Positions 1-11,390 of a DNA stretch of 64,000 nt are shown here, one piece after another (the first letter of the stretch is position 1; each line of letters starts with the position of its first letter). The position numbers were made by a program, and so were the translations under genes. Location of the stretch: NCBI GenBank assembly GCA_949825025.1, contig OX463781.1, positions 41,962,969 through 42,026,968 on the forward strand. The letters are read 5' to 3'. Source of the DNA: Siphlonurus alternatus (lineage: Eukaryota; Arthropoda; Insecta; Ephemeroptera; Siphlonuridae). The notes below the pieces were generated by a model that saw only the letters and a program-made list of their open reading frames with translations, had not been told where the DNA came from and made no database searches.

Positions 1-757
1 TAAAACTTATTAAGCTAAAATATCAACACCATCATTGGAAAAAGCTAAAGTTTTATAAAAAAAAAAAAATGCGAAAAACTTTCCATCTTTGTATATTATA
101 TTTATATACACATTTTTTTTTTCTTAGCCTTTCTTTTTTTTATCCATCGGTTCACAAAAAAATCAATATAACAACGGTGGCTTCGATTTTTATTTAGACC
201 ATTTTTTGTACATGTCGTGTGATCACAAAAGTTTCCGCTTAGTTGAAGTAAAACAAAAACAAAGAAAAGACGACAAAGAAACAAATGCGTAGGAAATTAC
301 ACTGAGCTTCTTAACTTCTCTTAAATTCTACATAGCTTTGTCAAAAAAGTAAACATGAAAAATTTTAAACGTATAGTGAAAACTGGTTTCATATTATATT
401 TGCAATAAAAGCACTGTATATATGTTATAATATTAATATGTTCAATTATAATTTCAAAATTATGCGTTTTTTGGAACATTACACAAAGGTTAAATAGAAT
501 TAATATTTTACAAACAGAGACGTATATTTTCAATTATTATCACGTAGTATAGTGTACCGTGTACCAAAAAGAATTTTTTGAAGCAAAGAGTTTATATTTT
601 ATGTGATAGAGACGTTGAGTTATTATTTTCATATATTTATAGAAGGTAGGGGTGAATAAAATAGTCCGGCCTTCCGCTTTCTTGCAACCTGCATCATTCT
701 GGAATTCAACAGAGCAATTTTTTGCTTCATGAAATTTTTATTAAATATTTCATTAAA
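1..757. other. AT-rich intergenic or intronic DNA, no gene seen
   Basis: AT-rich sequence with A and T runs. The open frames here are low-complexity and show no coding-like composition or splice signals. Nothing supportable was found. Confidence 0.6.
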
Positions 758-1165
758 GTACCTCGAGTTATGTATTGTCAATATTATTTCAGATTTTTTG
801 ACACCCTTAAAAAAATACTAAAATGCTGTGACGTCATGGTCATGGAAAAATTTAACACGCAATTATAAGAAAATAGGTTGCATGTATATTACGTCACGAT
901 TTTGAAGGTGTAAAGGCGGATTTTCATGGGCGATTTCCAGCCTGCGATGAGACGCGAATAAAGCGCACTTGCTGTAACATCCATTGGCGGCCATATTGGG
1001 CGATTAAAAGTAAAAGAGCATCGTAATTAACGCTATTACCGGCGAATTCGCCGCCGTATAGGATTTCGCAGCTTTTACGTCAAATCGCGCCGCATCGCCG
1101 TTGTCGCTCATGAAAATCCACCTTAAAGAGGGTTAAAAAAATTGACAATTCATAGATTTAATATA
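758..1165. mobile_element. Inverted-repeat MITE interrupted by a GC-rich MITE
   Basis: The left end (CTCGAGTTATGTATTGTCAA, then a T-rich stretch and GACACCCTTAA) is matched in inverted orientation by the right end around 1130-1165 (TTAAAAAAATTGACAATTCA). The same terminus recurs at 53712-54155, and one-sided at about 43262. The GC-rich MITE 915-1122 sits inside, so this element is the older one. It is non-coding, and its superfamily is not determined. Confidence 0.5.
915..1122. mobile_element. GC-rich TTAA-type MITE, copy 1
   Basis: A 208-bp element strikingly richer in CpG than its surroundings. The ends are inverted (GGCGGATTTTCATG and CATGAAAATCCACC), and TTAA follows the right end while TAAA precedes the left. 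It is homologous, in inverse orientation, to 10771-10973. Both copies contain GGCGAATTCGCC and a segment reading TTGGCGGCCATATTGG or its complement. The TTAA flank suggests a piggyBac-like non-autonomous element. It has no coding capacity. Confidence 0.65.
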
Positions 1166-1409
1166 GTTCAAAATCTTCTATACAAATATGTATTAAAAAG
1201 GTTTGCTAATTTTAAAATAGGCAACTTTTATTTTGGGTTATCTTCTTTTCTTATCTGTTTCAGGATGCAGAACTTTGTATGGGCAGTTGTGTTTTTCTGC
1301 AGTATGTTGAGCAGTTTTTCTATTACAACATAATATATGTATATTTTGTCTGTTTCTGCTCAATAAAATATTTACTGCAATGACTAAATTTTGTGTACTG
1401 ATGTTACAG

Positions 1410-1492
1410 GCTCCATGATATCCAGTAAGGGCTGGAAGAACCGCAAGATCCCCCCAAATTCGGACAAGGACGCCAAGAAATCCGCCACGAAC
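1410..1492 (+). CDS. Exon of an unrecognised protein, possible alternative first coding exon
   Basis: An 83-nt GC-rich exon in a very AT-rich setting. It follows an acceptor ending GATGTTACAG and is closed by a strong donor, AAC|GTAAGTAC. Only one of the three forward frames is open. An in-frame ATG at 1415 would give 26 residues (MISSKGWKNRKIPPNS..., then a Lys/Asp/Ala-rich stretch ending SATN). The exon ends in phase 0. If it is internal rather than initiating, it is entered in phase 1 and its first residues are (G)SM. The peptide is basic and hydrophilic, with no signal peptide or membrane segment. The donor context and phase match the exon at 47510-47611, so both could splice to 51810-51869; that is inference. 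The protein family is not recognised. Confidence 0.6.
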
Positions 1493-4124
1493 GTAAGTAC
1501 AAAGTTCGTTGTTTTCACCAAAGATTATTTATCTAAGGAATACATTAGCTTCAAAGCAGAGAAGTTTTATAAAAATATCTGAATACGTAAAACTCAGAGT
1601 TAAATTATTATAGAGGGCATCGTTAAATTTATATTACATGGAAATTATCACAAGCGCATGTTCTTTAAAGGTAATATTTAGAGAATTATTTTACTATATT
1701 TAAAAATAAACTTTTATTAGTTATAGCAAAATTAATACATTTTATAAAAAAAGGATGCATACATAGAAAATGAATGCAGTAAAAAAGTTATTTATTAAAA
1801 CAAAAACAAAAAAACAATTTGAGAGTTATTTAAAAATGATAATAATAATAATATTTTTAAGTGCGGTTTGTGATGTTACCGAAATATTGATTTATTTATT
1901 ATTACCCTTGTGACACCAATTAAAACACGATTCTAAAGACAGAAATATATTTAAAAAAATACCACTTTTTCTTTATGCATCGTATATATCGTATATTAAC
2001 TCCCAGATGATCAAAAAAATTTATCTCTGCAAATATAAAATAATATTATATGAAATTAATGCAAATCTTATGGATAAAAAAATATTATATTGTTTTTAAA
2101 CTTGAAGTACTAAAAAATTGTCAAAACATAAAAAATAAACCGTTTTTCTCGTAAAGTTTAATAATTCCGCCCCTCTCGAATGTTATATAGAACAAAAGTT
2201 TTTATGTTATCTAACATTTTATACATAATTTAATGTAAGTTAGTTTTGCAAAGTATTGTTAAAGAAAAAAATCTGACAATACTACATTCACTTTAAGGCT
2301 TACGAGGACTTAAAAATATCTATACATGCTACCATTTTGCTCGTAGAATATAAATTATGTCCTGAATGGCTCTAATTGCACGTAAATTATTGGTTCATGC
2401 TACTTTCAATGGAATGTTACCTTACAATAAAGAATAATTTATACAATTTAATATCGTTCAAATGTCACTTGTGTTGTTGAAATTGGAATGCATTGACCGT
2501 ATAATAAATATTCTATGTATTGACTTATAAAATATATATACAGTAACTGTATTACTGTTACTGTACAACTGTTGTAGTTTTAAAAATTGACTTTTAGTAT
2601 AGTGAAGGATGAGAGAATTTATATTTATGATTCATTGAATTTTTTTAACAGCAAGTTTAAAAAAGGAAGCAAAATAATAAAATTTTATTGTAAAATGCTT
2701 GCAACTTTAAGATAATATACAGAGCCATGTGATAGTCTTGCATGTATAATTTTACCCATTTATCACCATGTTTGCATGTCAAGTCAAATACATTTTGGTT
2801 AACAAAAGTTATAAAGTCTTGTCAAAATTCATAAAACAAAATACTAGCTAGGGTTAAAATTGTTAAAAAGTTAAAATATCCAACCTATTTTGGCTTCAAA
2901 TTGTGTATTTGGTATGTAATAACTGGACCACTTTGGACTGATTATTATTATTTTTTTCGAGTTCAACAAATAATTAAGTGTGATTTATTTTATATATTTT
3001 TTCTTGTAATTAATTAGTAGTTAAATTAAATTATCTTTTAAAAATCTACTAAACAAATAATTTTTGAAGGATTTTTTTTTTAATTAGCATTTTTATCAAG
3101 GGAAAATCAACTTTGTAATTAATGAGATTAATATTTTAACAAGAAACTTTTTAAATCTTAATTCTAAATTGTCATTAATGTTGTTATTACTGATATTCAA
3201 GATGAACTTTGCAAGTGACGAATGAAAAGCGAGAAGCTTATATACGTGTGCGACTAAACAAGAAGGATTTTTATCCTCCTTACTCTCAAGGCAATACGGA
3301 GATAAAAAAAAAGAACAAAAACGCGACAGCACTTTTTAATGAAGTGTCAAAACTATCACATTAATTAAAAAATTGAGACGTAACATTTTTGTTATCATTT
3401 TTAGACATGCAATCCAAAACTCTTACTAATATTTTGTTAAGATTTTTTTTTTTAATCCCAACTTTTTGATAATAATATTTCTATTTTGTTCAGGTATATA
3501 TTATATTTTTTTTCAGTATAATGATGCAAGACATTTTGTGAGTGACCTGATTTAGTCTAATTTGAGATCATAGTAGCCCTGAGAGAAAGATTACGTAATA
3601 AAACTGGTCAGCTTGACTAAAAAAAGAAAAAAAAAAATGACGATCGGGACAACATGAAATATTTAACAATAAAAAAATATTAACGTATAAGATTTTTTTG
3701 AAAACTTTCTGATTAAATTATATTTCAATTGTTAAGTAATTTTATTTCTTCTCGTAAAAAACTCCACCATACGTCACAAAACAATATGACGTCATAATTG
3801 TGTAGGCAAACCATTGTCAGCGGCATATAGCAAATACGTGTTAAAGTTGGTCTCGAAATTAATTTCTCCTGACGATTCGTATCATTTTTCGTACAATTTT
3901 CTTTCATAAATGGTAACAAGAAGAACCAATGCTAGTGAAAAAAAAAAATATTTGACGACCAAAACTGTAATGAGAAAATATATAGGTGTTGTGAGTTACG
4001 TTAACACGCACAGCATAGGATTTTAGAGTTTTCTGCCTACATCCCGAAGATCTTCGGGCGGCTTCGGGCATCTCCATGCTACCCAAAATGTAAACATGAA
4101 ATTCCCGTATACTCTGGTTCACAT
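1493..4124. other. AT-rich presumed intron, no gene seen
   Basis: More than 2.6 kb of AT-rich sequence with A/T runs and scattered short open frames that look random. There is one short palindrome near 2540-2575 (CAGTAAC ... GTTACTG). No exon or transposon end could be supported. Confidence 0.5.
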
Positions 4125-4128
4125 TTAA

Positions 4129-4495
4129 GGTAGAGATAACACGGATCAGCTGGCCCAATGCTAAAAAAATCCCATTCATAAAAATTATGAAAAAAAAAAT
4201 TAAAATGTTCTCCTCTAAATCCCCTATCAGCAGGTAAAATATCAGGTATACAAAAACGAGCTAGTTTTCAAGTAATTAATTTTTAAAGTTCTCTTATCTA
4301 ACATGGAGAAATGGAACTTCCATGTTAAATTAGTCGACTTTAAAAATTAATAACTCGAAAACTAGCTCGTTTTTGTATACCTGATATTTTACCTACTGAT
4401 AGGGGATGTAGAGGAGAACATTTTAAATTTTTTTCACAATTTTTATGAATGGGATTTTTTTAGCATTGGGCCAGCTGATCCGTATTATCTCTACC
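4129..4495. mobile_element. Palindromic TTAA-flanked MITE (piggyBac-like)
   Basis: A 367-bp near-complete palindrome centred at about 4312. The left end, GGTAGAGATAACACGGATCA, is matched by its complement at the right end. It is flanked on both sides by TTAA (4125-4128 and 4496-4499), the target duplication typical of piggyBac transposons. It contains no coding sequence. The arms are highly similar, suggesting recent activity or arm homogenisation. Confidence 0.75.
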
Positions 4496-4854
4496 TTAAC
4501 TTGATTTTCGTCATGTTTGTAACGACTTCAGTCATTGGTGCGTTGTTTGTAACTAAGAATTTTACTACCCGAGCTGAACCGAAGGACACCCGAGCGTTTC
4601 CGACGAAAACCAAGTAGGAACCTTAGTATATTATATATTAATAACAGATTGTAATCTAAATAAATTACGGTGTATTGATATACTATACAAAGTTCTCTTT
4701 AGTTACAGTTATATAACAATTAAATTTTACAATTACGAGAGGTATTATGTCATGTACTATAATATACTAGTTATTAGATGAAACGTCATGACTTGACAAA
4801 TTAATTTTGTTTAATATATAATGTAATACAATTAAGTCACTTTTAATTAATTAA

Positions 4855-5273
4855 TAGATTTGGAGAAAGAACATGGAATTTTGTGCTACCAAAAATTTGG
4901 AACGAAATACCGATAAATATTAGATCAATTGACCAAAAAATGTTATTGAAAAAAGTGCTGAGAAAGCATATATTAAATAATTTGCATTAATGTGAGATGT
5001 AATACCATTCTATTAATTGAATTTGTGCTTCTGTTTAAGTTGAAGGGTTTAAATTTGTTCGTGCTTATTTTTGTTTGTTTTTATCTTTTGTTAATGTTAT
5101 TAATGTATTGTTTTGTATTGTTATTTTTAATAAATATAGGTAATTTTGTTTAAGCTTACTATACGTGTTGAATAATTGTATGTAACTCAGTTCCAACCGA
5201 TAGGGCTTCATTTAGGGCCTTGGTTGGACTGTATTTGTACACAATTTAATAATAAAAAACTTTAAAAAAAAAA
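4855..5273 (+). mobile_element. 5'-truncated non-LTR retrotransposon (LINE) 3' end
   Basis: An open stretch from 4859 to the TAA at 4988-4990 encodes 43 residues containing RTWNFVLPKIWNEIPINIR. This resembles the extreme C-terminus of CR1/Jockey-type LINE ORF2 proteins, which commonly end with a Leu-Trp-Asn-x-Leu-Pro-like motif and a short basic tail. A roughly 280-bp 3' UTR follows, with a conserved-looking segment at 5188-5235 and an A-rich end (AATAAA at 5251 and an A10 run at 5264-5273). The copy lacks its reverse transcriptase and endonuclease and is dead. The clade is not certain. Confidence 0.7.
4859..4990 (+). pseudogene. LINE ORF2 C-terminal fragment
   Basis: The last 43 codons and stop of a non-LTR retrotransposon polyprotein, in one intact frame. 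What is visible is the W-N-x-x-L-P-K-I-W-N-E-I-P motif followed by Lys-rich residues (KKVLRKH). No catalytic domain is retained, so it has no predicted function. Confidence 0.65.
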
Positions 5274-5584
5274 TCTAATAAATGTTTGCTATAGTCGAGA
5301 TACAAAGTTAATATGATATAATATGATTTAATGGATTAAATATAACTTGACTACATTTGAAATTAGTAAAATTTCATTACAAAAAGTTTTTACAGTAAGC
5401 TTCCTTATTGAATGATACATTCATGTTGAATTTAATACCCATGCAGTGCGCCCGGCTTCTCAATTTACTTATCTGTTGTAATAAAATGAGTATCAATTTT
5501 TGCGTTGAAAAATACACGGTAGGCTTGTCATGGTATAAAGTTTCATGTTTATGGCATCCTGCCAAAAAAAATCATGTATCATGA

Positions 5585-5760
5585 GGGGTATTCACAAAGT
5601 ACTTTAACCCCCACTTTAGCCTCAATTTTTATCCCTGGTACTAAACATGATGCTAAACCAAGAGTTGAACATGGTTAGCCTCTATTTTAGCACCATGTTT
5701 AGCACTAGGGATTAAAATTGAGGCTAAAGTGGGGGTTAAAGTGCTTTGTGAATGCCCCCC
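5585..5760. mobile_element. Harbinger-like palindromic MITE, copy 1
   Basis: A 176-bp element with long inverted ends (GGGGTATTCACAAAGTACTT and its near-complement ending TTTGTGAATGCCCCCC). It is about 80% similar by eye to 53841-54018. Runs of G at the tips followed by ATTCACAAAG are typical of PIF/Harbinger-type MITEs. The target duplication is not clear for this copy. Non-coding. Confidence 0.7.
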
Positions 5761-5794
5761 ATAAGTTTTACTATAACCAGAGATATATTTTTTT

Positions 5795-5965
5795 ATATGT
5801 TTTACATCCACTCGTGCATCCGGAAGGTGATTGATGACATCCTTAATCAATTACTGATCATCCTGACTGAGGTTTCCATCTTTCCCCCAGTCACAACCAG
5901 GTGAATGCTGGAATAGATTGCTAAAGACCATATAGCAGCTCCAGTTTAATTGAAAGGGACTTACA
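5795..5965 (+). mobile_element. 5S-derived SINE, internal fragment
   Basis: The segment CTGACTGAGGTTTCCATC ... CCCCAGTCACAACCAGG matches the body of the 5S SINE at 20560-20940 (CTGGCTGAGGTTTCCACG ... CTCAGTCACAAGCAA). The 5S head is absent. It is a diverged, truncated copy. Confidence 0.55.
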
Positions 5966-6512
5966 AAACTCAAAGCAATATGCTAGGTCGGGTCCACGAA
6001 GAACAGGAAAGTTAAATTCAATCACCCTACAACATTATTCAGTTAAGAAAAATACACACACATGTGCAATGTTGGTAAAATAAGAAATTTGTCTGAGTGA
6101 AAAGTTTTGACACGGTGAACCCACAATTTCCACATCTCCATTAGATCTTGACATTCAATTATCTGATGCTTTTCGGATGTGGGTGGCCAAACTACTACAT
6201 CAATCTACGTAAAACTCTTATCTCTGATAAGTTTCTAATTACCTTAGTGCTTGTTAAAGTTTAAATTTATTTCTTACCATTTTGTAATCATTTTGTAAAA
6301 TATCTTTGTTCCCACCTATCGGGTTTTTATATTGAAAAAAATTTAATATGCAATATCAATTGTATTTAAAAATATTATACTGTGTATCATTATATTGAAC
6401 ATTGAGGTAAAATTAAATGATTAATGTAAAATAATTAAATCAATTATCAATTTCGATTAAAATAATTCAAGCATAGTTTTGTATAATTATATAAAAATTA
6501 TCATAAATAAAG

Positions 6513-6822
6513 CAGTGGACATCCTAAAGTGAATTTTTTTATTGCAGAAATGAATAGAGGGTACGAAATTGCACTATTCTAATTTTATTTGTTTTTTTAG
6601 GACCCTAGAACCAGGTGAGGCTTGACCTATTTTTATAAAAAAATATTGAATGTACAGAGAGAGGCTTCAAAAAGCGTCACTTTTTAAAGTTTTAAAGAAT
6701 ATATAGAAAAAAAAGCGAAAGTTCAAATTTTTTAGCCTCGGAAGAAAAAAAAAAAAAAAAAAAAGAGGAACATAATTTGGTGTCCTGTATTAATTTCTGC
6801 AAATGTTCTTGTAGGTTGTACG
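6513..6822. mobile_element. Long-TIR MITE, degraded copy
   Basis: The left end contains TTATTGCAGAAATGAATAGA, and the right end near 6783-6822 carries the inverted equivalent (TAATTTCTGCAAATG). The centre has decayed and contains an A-rich run at 6745-6764. It belongs to the family at 8276, 33496, 51153, 59868 and 62570. Confidence 0.5.
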
Positions 6823-8208
6823 TGAATAGTAAAATTATAGGTAAATATACACACATTAAATTTATATGTATAACAATGAAGTTCATGCATTAAACGTTTC
6901 CTGGAAATAATTAAAAAAAAAAGAAGGATGAATTATGATAATTAAAATTTTATATGTCGGCTGATCTGAGGAGTCAATATTGAACATCTGGTTTTTTAGA
7001 AAGATTTTTCAGCAAAAACTGATGCAAGTTCAGAGCGTTACAGGAAATAAAACGCAACAGTAAACTATCTCATTTCGATAAAAGCTAATTGAATTGAATT
7101 TATTGATTTTTGTTTTATACTTCAGACCCAACATTTTCATATCCTAATAGAATTAAATTTTGTTAGTCAATCATACAGAACAGAAAACGTCAGTCAATTG
7201 ATATTTTAAATTGAACTTTAAGTATTCTTCATCACGCATTTTAATATAAATTTAATCATCGACAGGTTTTATATTTCTTTTTCGGTTTTTTAATTTGAAA
7301 CTTCTTCATATATTTCTATGTAAATGACACGAAAGATAACGGAAACGTACGAACAAAAAAGAATAAATCTCCGAGTCTTTTGAATATATAACTACCACGT
7401 GTTATGGTAGTAAAATATCCATAAACAGCCGGCATTCTTTTATGACAAGCAATGTTACCTAACAGTATTGACCAACTTGTCATATATTATACATACGTTG
7501 TTACACACATGTCTTTAGTAATGCTAACTTGCCATATATATCGAATTACATGAAACGTATACCATCACTACTACGTTTTTAACAAGCAGCTCGCAGTCAA
7601 TTCTTTGACTATATTATACAAATGGCAAGTTTTCCCCTCCCCTTATACATATCTTCAATGATCTCAACTCCAGTGAACTTTGAAGCACTCGATCAACGTT
7701 GAATCACATCAATCATTTTATATATGACATATACTTGAATTTATATATGTCCTGCTAGATTTCATCTACCTGATAGTTTATGTAGTATATATGTATGTGA
7801 TCTCACAACTTAATCAAAATGTCTTAACATTATATTTATATCATTATTCAATGATAGTAATATATATTTAATAACATTTTATCACTTTTAACAAAGTTAA
7901 TTTTTATATATTACATGTCCTTAAGTAGAAGTTAAAAATAATATAAGAGAAGTAATACATATAGAGAAAGTTGATGTGTATATAAAAAAATAACTATTAC
8001 ATGACATGAGACAATTATTATATCCAAAGGTAGATATCAATAAAGGTTACCTTTTTAAGTTAAGATATACGAAAATTAACCCTAGTATTATCAAGATCTA
8101 TTTTGTCCCACGCTTTTTACCAAAGGGAAGGGCAGTGGGGGGGGGGGGGAGGAAATCGAAACGATCTGTTATTCAATAACATACTAAAAAAAAGTTAAAG
8201 TTTTCCCT
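6823..8208. other. AT-rich stretch, no gene seen
   Basis: AT-rich sequence with many short TATA-rich tracts. I see no splice-bounded coding island and no recognisable repeat family. Confidence 0.5.
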
Positions 8209-8247
8209 CGTTTTTTTTTTCTTTTTTTTTTTTTTTTTTTTTTTTTT
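8209..8247. repeat. Poly(T) tract
   Basis: A nearly pure T run of about 39 bp interrupted by one C and preceded by CCCTCG. It lies just left of the MITE starting at 8276. Confidence 0.9.
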
Positions 8248-8275
8248 GCGGAAATACATTACTTGTTTTGGCAAA

Positions 8276-8616
8276 TGGACAACTTAAATAATTTTTTTTT
8301 ACTGCAAAAAGTAATAGAGGGTACCAAATTATGCACTACTTCGATTTTTTTTTTTAGATTTTTTTGAGTCCTGTAAATATTTTTAAAAAATTATTGAAAG
8401 TTTAGCCACGCCCCCTGGAGGCGTCAATAGGCGTTTTTACCCTATCCTTTTTATTAAGGATTCAGGGGTGCCAACTTAAATTACAAAGGACTTTCAATAA
8501 TTATTTAAAAATAGTTCCGGGACTCCAAAAAATCTGAAAAAAATTCAGAGTGGCATAATTTGACACCCTTTTTTCATTTTTGCAATAAAAATTTTTTCAT
8601 TATGTTTATTGTACAT
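8276..8616. mobile_element. Long-TIR palindromic MITE
   Basis: Inverted ends of more than 100 bp. The left begins TGGACAACTTAAATAA and contains ACTGCAAAAAGTAATAGAGG and TAGATTTTTTTGAGTCC; the right carries the complements, ending near TTTTTTCATTATG. The central loop holds CGCCCCCTGGAGGCGTCAAT. It is closely related to 33496-33830, including the loop. Non-coding. Confidence 0.7.
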
Positions 8617-8799
8617 TATTTTTCAGATTTTTTGAAGAAGTGTTTCAACTTTTTTTCACTTTGAAAGAGCTACGGGTCGTCTCGACCCCCTCCCCTCCTG
8701 GTAATGTTAGGGTTAAAGGCTATAATTTAGTTGTTCCGCAATAAAAAGCTAGAAATCTAGATACATATATTCATTCAATTTCTAGGCTAATATTAGTAA

Positions 8800-8965
8800 C
8801 AGTAAAATTAATATGATATTCCCTCCGGAAGTAGCCGGAAGTTTGTGATTATTCTGTATGTAATTCAGTTTTGAAACTTAAGTACTGACTTATGTGAGTG
8901 AAATTGCAAAGCTAAAAAAAGAAGTCCAGAAATCTTAAAATTCTGGAGGTAAGATCATCATTAAA
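8800..8965. mobile_element. Tc1/mariner-type MITE with CCGGAAGT ends, degraded
   Basis: Starts CAGTAAAATTAAT and carries CCGGAAGTAGCCGGAAGT at 8824-8841. The left half matches the better copies at 39379, 51897 and 58664. The right inverted end has decayed to ATTCTGGAGG. Confidence 0.6.
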
Positions 8966-9523
8966 ATACATCTTTTTATTTATACTCTCTGACAATTTAT
9001 GAGAAAACATTCAAAATATTCAATTCTTGCTGCACTATTTGAAAAAAAAAAATAAATAAAAAATAAAAGGAAAAAAGAAAAAAGAAAGAAAAAGAAAAGA
9101 AAAAAGGAAAACAGTTAATAACGTTTTATGTCAAATTGAGCGTTTCTATAGTAAAGCTGAAAGCTGTTCATCATTTATATATATAGCCTCTTCTTCCAAA
9201 ACAATAAAGTCAATAAAGCAATTAAAGATTGATTACTCGTTACATGCAATTGAACAAGAGTACACACGACCATTGCTCAGTACTTCAGATAGCAATAAGA
9301 CACTGTAAATCTAAGTACATGACAGCGAAAAGAATATTTGATTTCATTTCATAATACATCGATCTTTTAAAAACATTTTATACTGACATTAATATATTTT
9401 TAATAATATTAATCAAATTTATTTATTTAATAAATATCACTTTTAATTGTCATTATAAAAATTGATGTGTTTAAATTACGCAAAGTATAAGCTCTAGTTT
9501 TGTGTACATTAAAACATGTCAGT

Positions 9524-9646
9524 ATGGAAGTGATTAAGTGCATTGAAGCAGCTGCTGCGCTTCATTCTCAAGCCGACTTGCGTCACAACTGTCCTCCTGT
9601 TTTACGTTACAGAGGATGTAGTGTGGTACAAATCCATCAAAGGTAG
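9524..9646 (+). CDS. Possible exon or short ORF, unrecognised
   Basis: A GC-richer island that is open from ATG 9524 for 40 codons to a TAG at 9644 (MEVIKCIEAAAALHSQADLR, then a Cys/Pro-containing end RGCSVVQIHQR). Two readings are possible. It may be a first exon with a donor at 9643 (AAAG|GTAGAAG). Alternatively, the strong pyrimidine tract and CAG ending at 9612 could accept a 30-nt microexon at 9613-9642. No family is recognised. It could equally be a fragment of an unknown repeat, so confidence is low. Confidence 0.25.
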   Translation: MEVIKCIEAAAALHSQADLRHNCPPVLRYRGCSVVQIHQR

Positions 9647-10305
9647 AAGCTTTTCTTGCGTTCGTTCAAGTGTACTTGAGGATTTATATACGATGGTAAA
9701 TTTCACGTATTTTTAAAGAAAAGATTTGCATGAACAAATGATAAAATTCTAACAATAAAATGTATTACATAAAAATAAATTTCACTATAGATTTTTGTAT
9801 TTTTTTAAATAAAATATTTGCTCTGTGTTTTTCCTTTAAAGTGAATGGGGTACTGACCAAAAAAAAAGTTGCAGGTTTTTGTCAATATTTCAAAAGACAC
9901 GAGAATTTCATGAAGAACAAGCCCTATTACAGCATTCTACGACAATTTCCTGATTTTATATGAATTTTTAAAACCTCTCAAAAATGACGTCATACCATTG
10001 AATCTTAAATGGGAAAATAGATCAGTTAACATTACCAAATCCCATACTATAAATTTAATATTGAAATGTAACCAAAACTATGGCCGTAAGTTGCGTCCAA
10101 CCTATCCTAGGATAATCCCCGTTTTTTTTGTGGCTAAACGTATCCGAGAAAAATCCACAAATAATCCCTATGGGCCAATTATCCGAGATTTGCGTAAGTT
10201 GCGTCCCATGTCAAACTTATCCTGGAAACGTATACAAAGTTTTTGATTGGCCGATTTGTTTGCGCGGGAAGTTTTACTATATATATGTTACCCTTGAAGG
10301 TTTTA

Positions 10306-10715
<410 letters not shown>

Positions 10716-10770
10716 TATTTTATTACTTCATTAAAAACCAAATTTTTATTAAGAAAACCCCCTATCTTAA

Positions 10771-10973
10771 GGCGGATTCAGATGGCGACAACGGCGATGC
10801 GACGCGATTTTGACATAAAAGCTGTGAAATCCTATGCTGCGGCGAATTCGCCGGGAATCGCGTTAATTACAATGCTTTTTTCTTTTAATTGCCAAATATG
10901 GCCGCCAATGGATGCTACAGCAAGTGCGCATCCACGTCGCATCACATGATAAAAATTGCCATGTGAATCCACC
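10771..10973. mobile_element. GC-rich TTAA-type MITE, copy 2
   Basis: A 203-bp element with ends GGCGGATTCAGATGG and CATGTGAATCCACC. TTAA precedes it at 10767-10770, and TTTA follows. It is the inverse-orientation homologue of 915-1122, with the shared core GGCGAATTCGCC and ATATGGCCGCCAATGGATG. Short open frames on both strands are chance. Confidence 0.65.
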
Positions 10974-11152
10974 TTTACAACTTTACAAAAAACATGCCAG
11001 AAAATGTAGAAGTGTTGACGAAATTTTCGTACTGTTATATTTTCAACCCTTAAAAAGGGTGCGAAACGAAAAGCTAGCAAATTTTGGGGATTGTAACTGT
11101 ACATATTTTTTTATATATATTGAAACTAACATTGATATATAGGGGGTGGGGG

Positions 11153-11206
11153 GCATACATGACCAAAATGTGTCAATTGCCCCAAAATACCAACCAACCA
11201 ACCATT
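11153..11206 (+). repeat. Short dispersed tail motif
   Basis: CATACATGACCAAAATGTGT, then CAATTGCCCCAAAATA and (CCAA)n. It matches 27673-27726 and 59771-59815. Confidence 0.5.
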
Positions 11207-11390
11207 GATATATAGGGGCGTTATAAATTGATACACAAAATGTTATTGTATTTTGTAAAATTTTCTCCCTGATATTATATTTTCATTTTTTTAGGGGTGT
11301 TTCACTTTTTTGCGTGATGTATTATCAGAAACTTATTTTCAATGTTTAAAATTATAAATAATAATAATAATTATAACAAGTGTGATAAAC

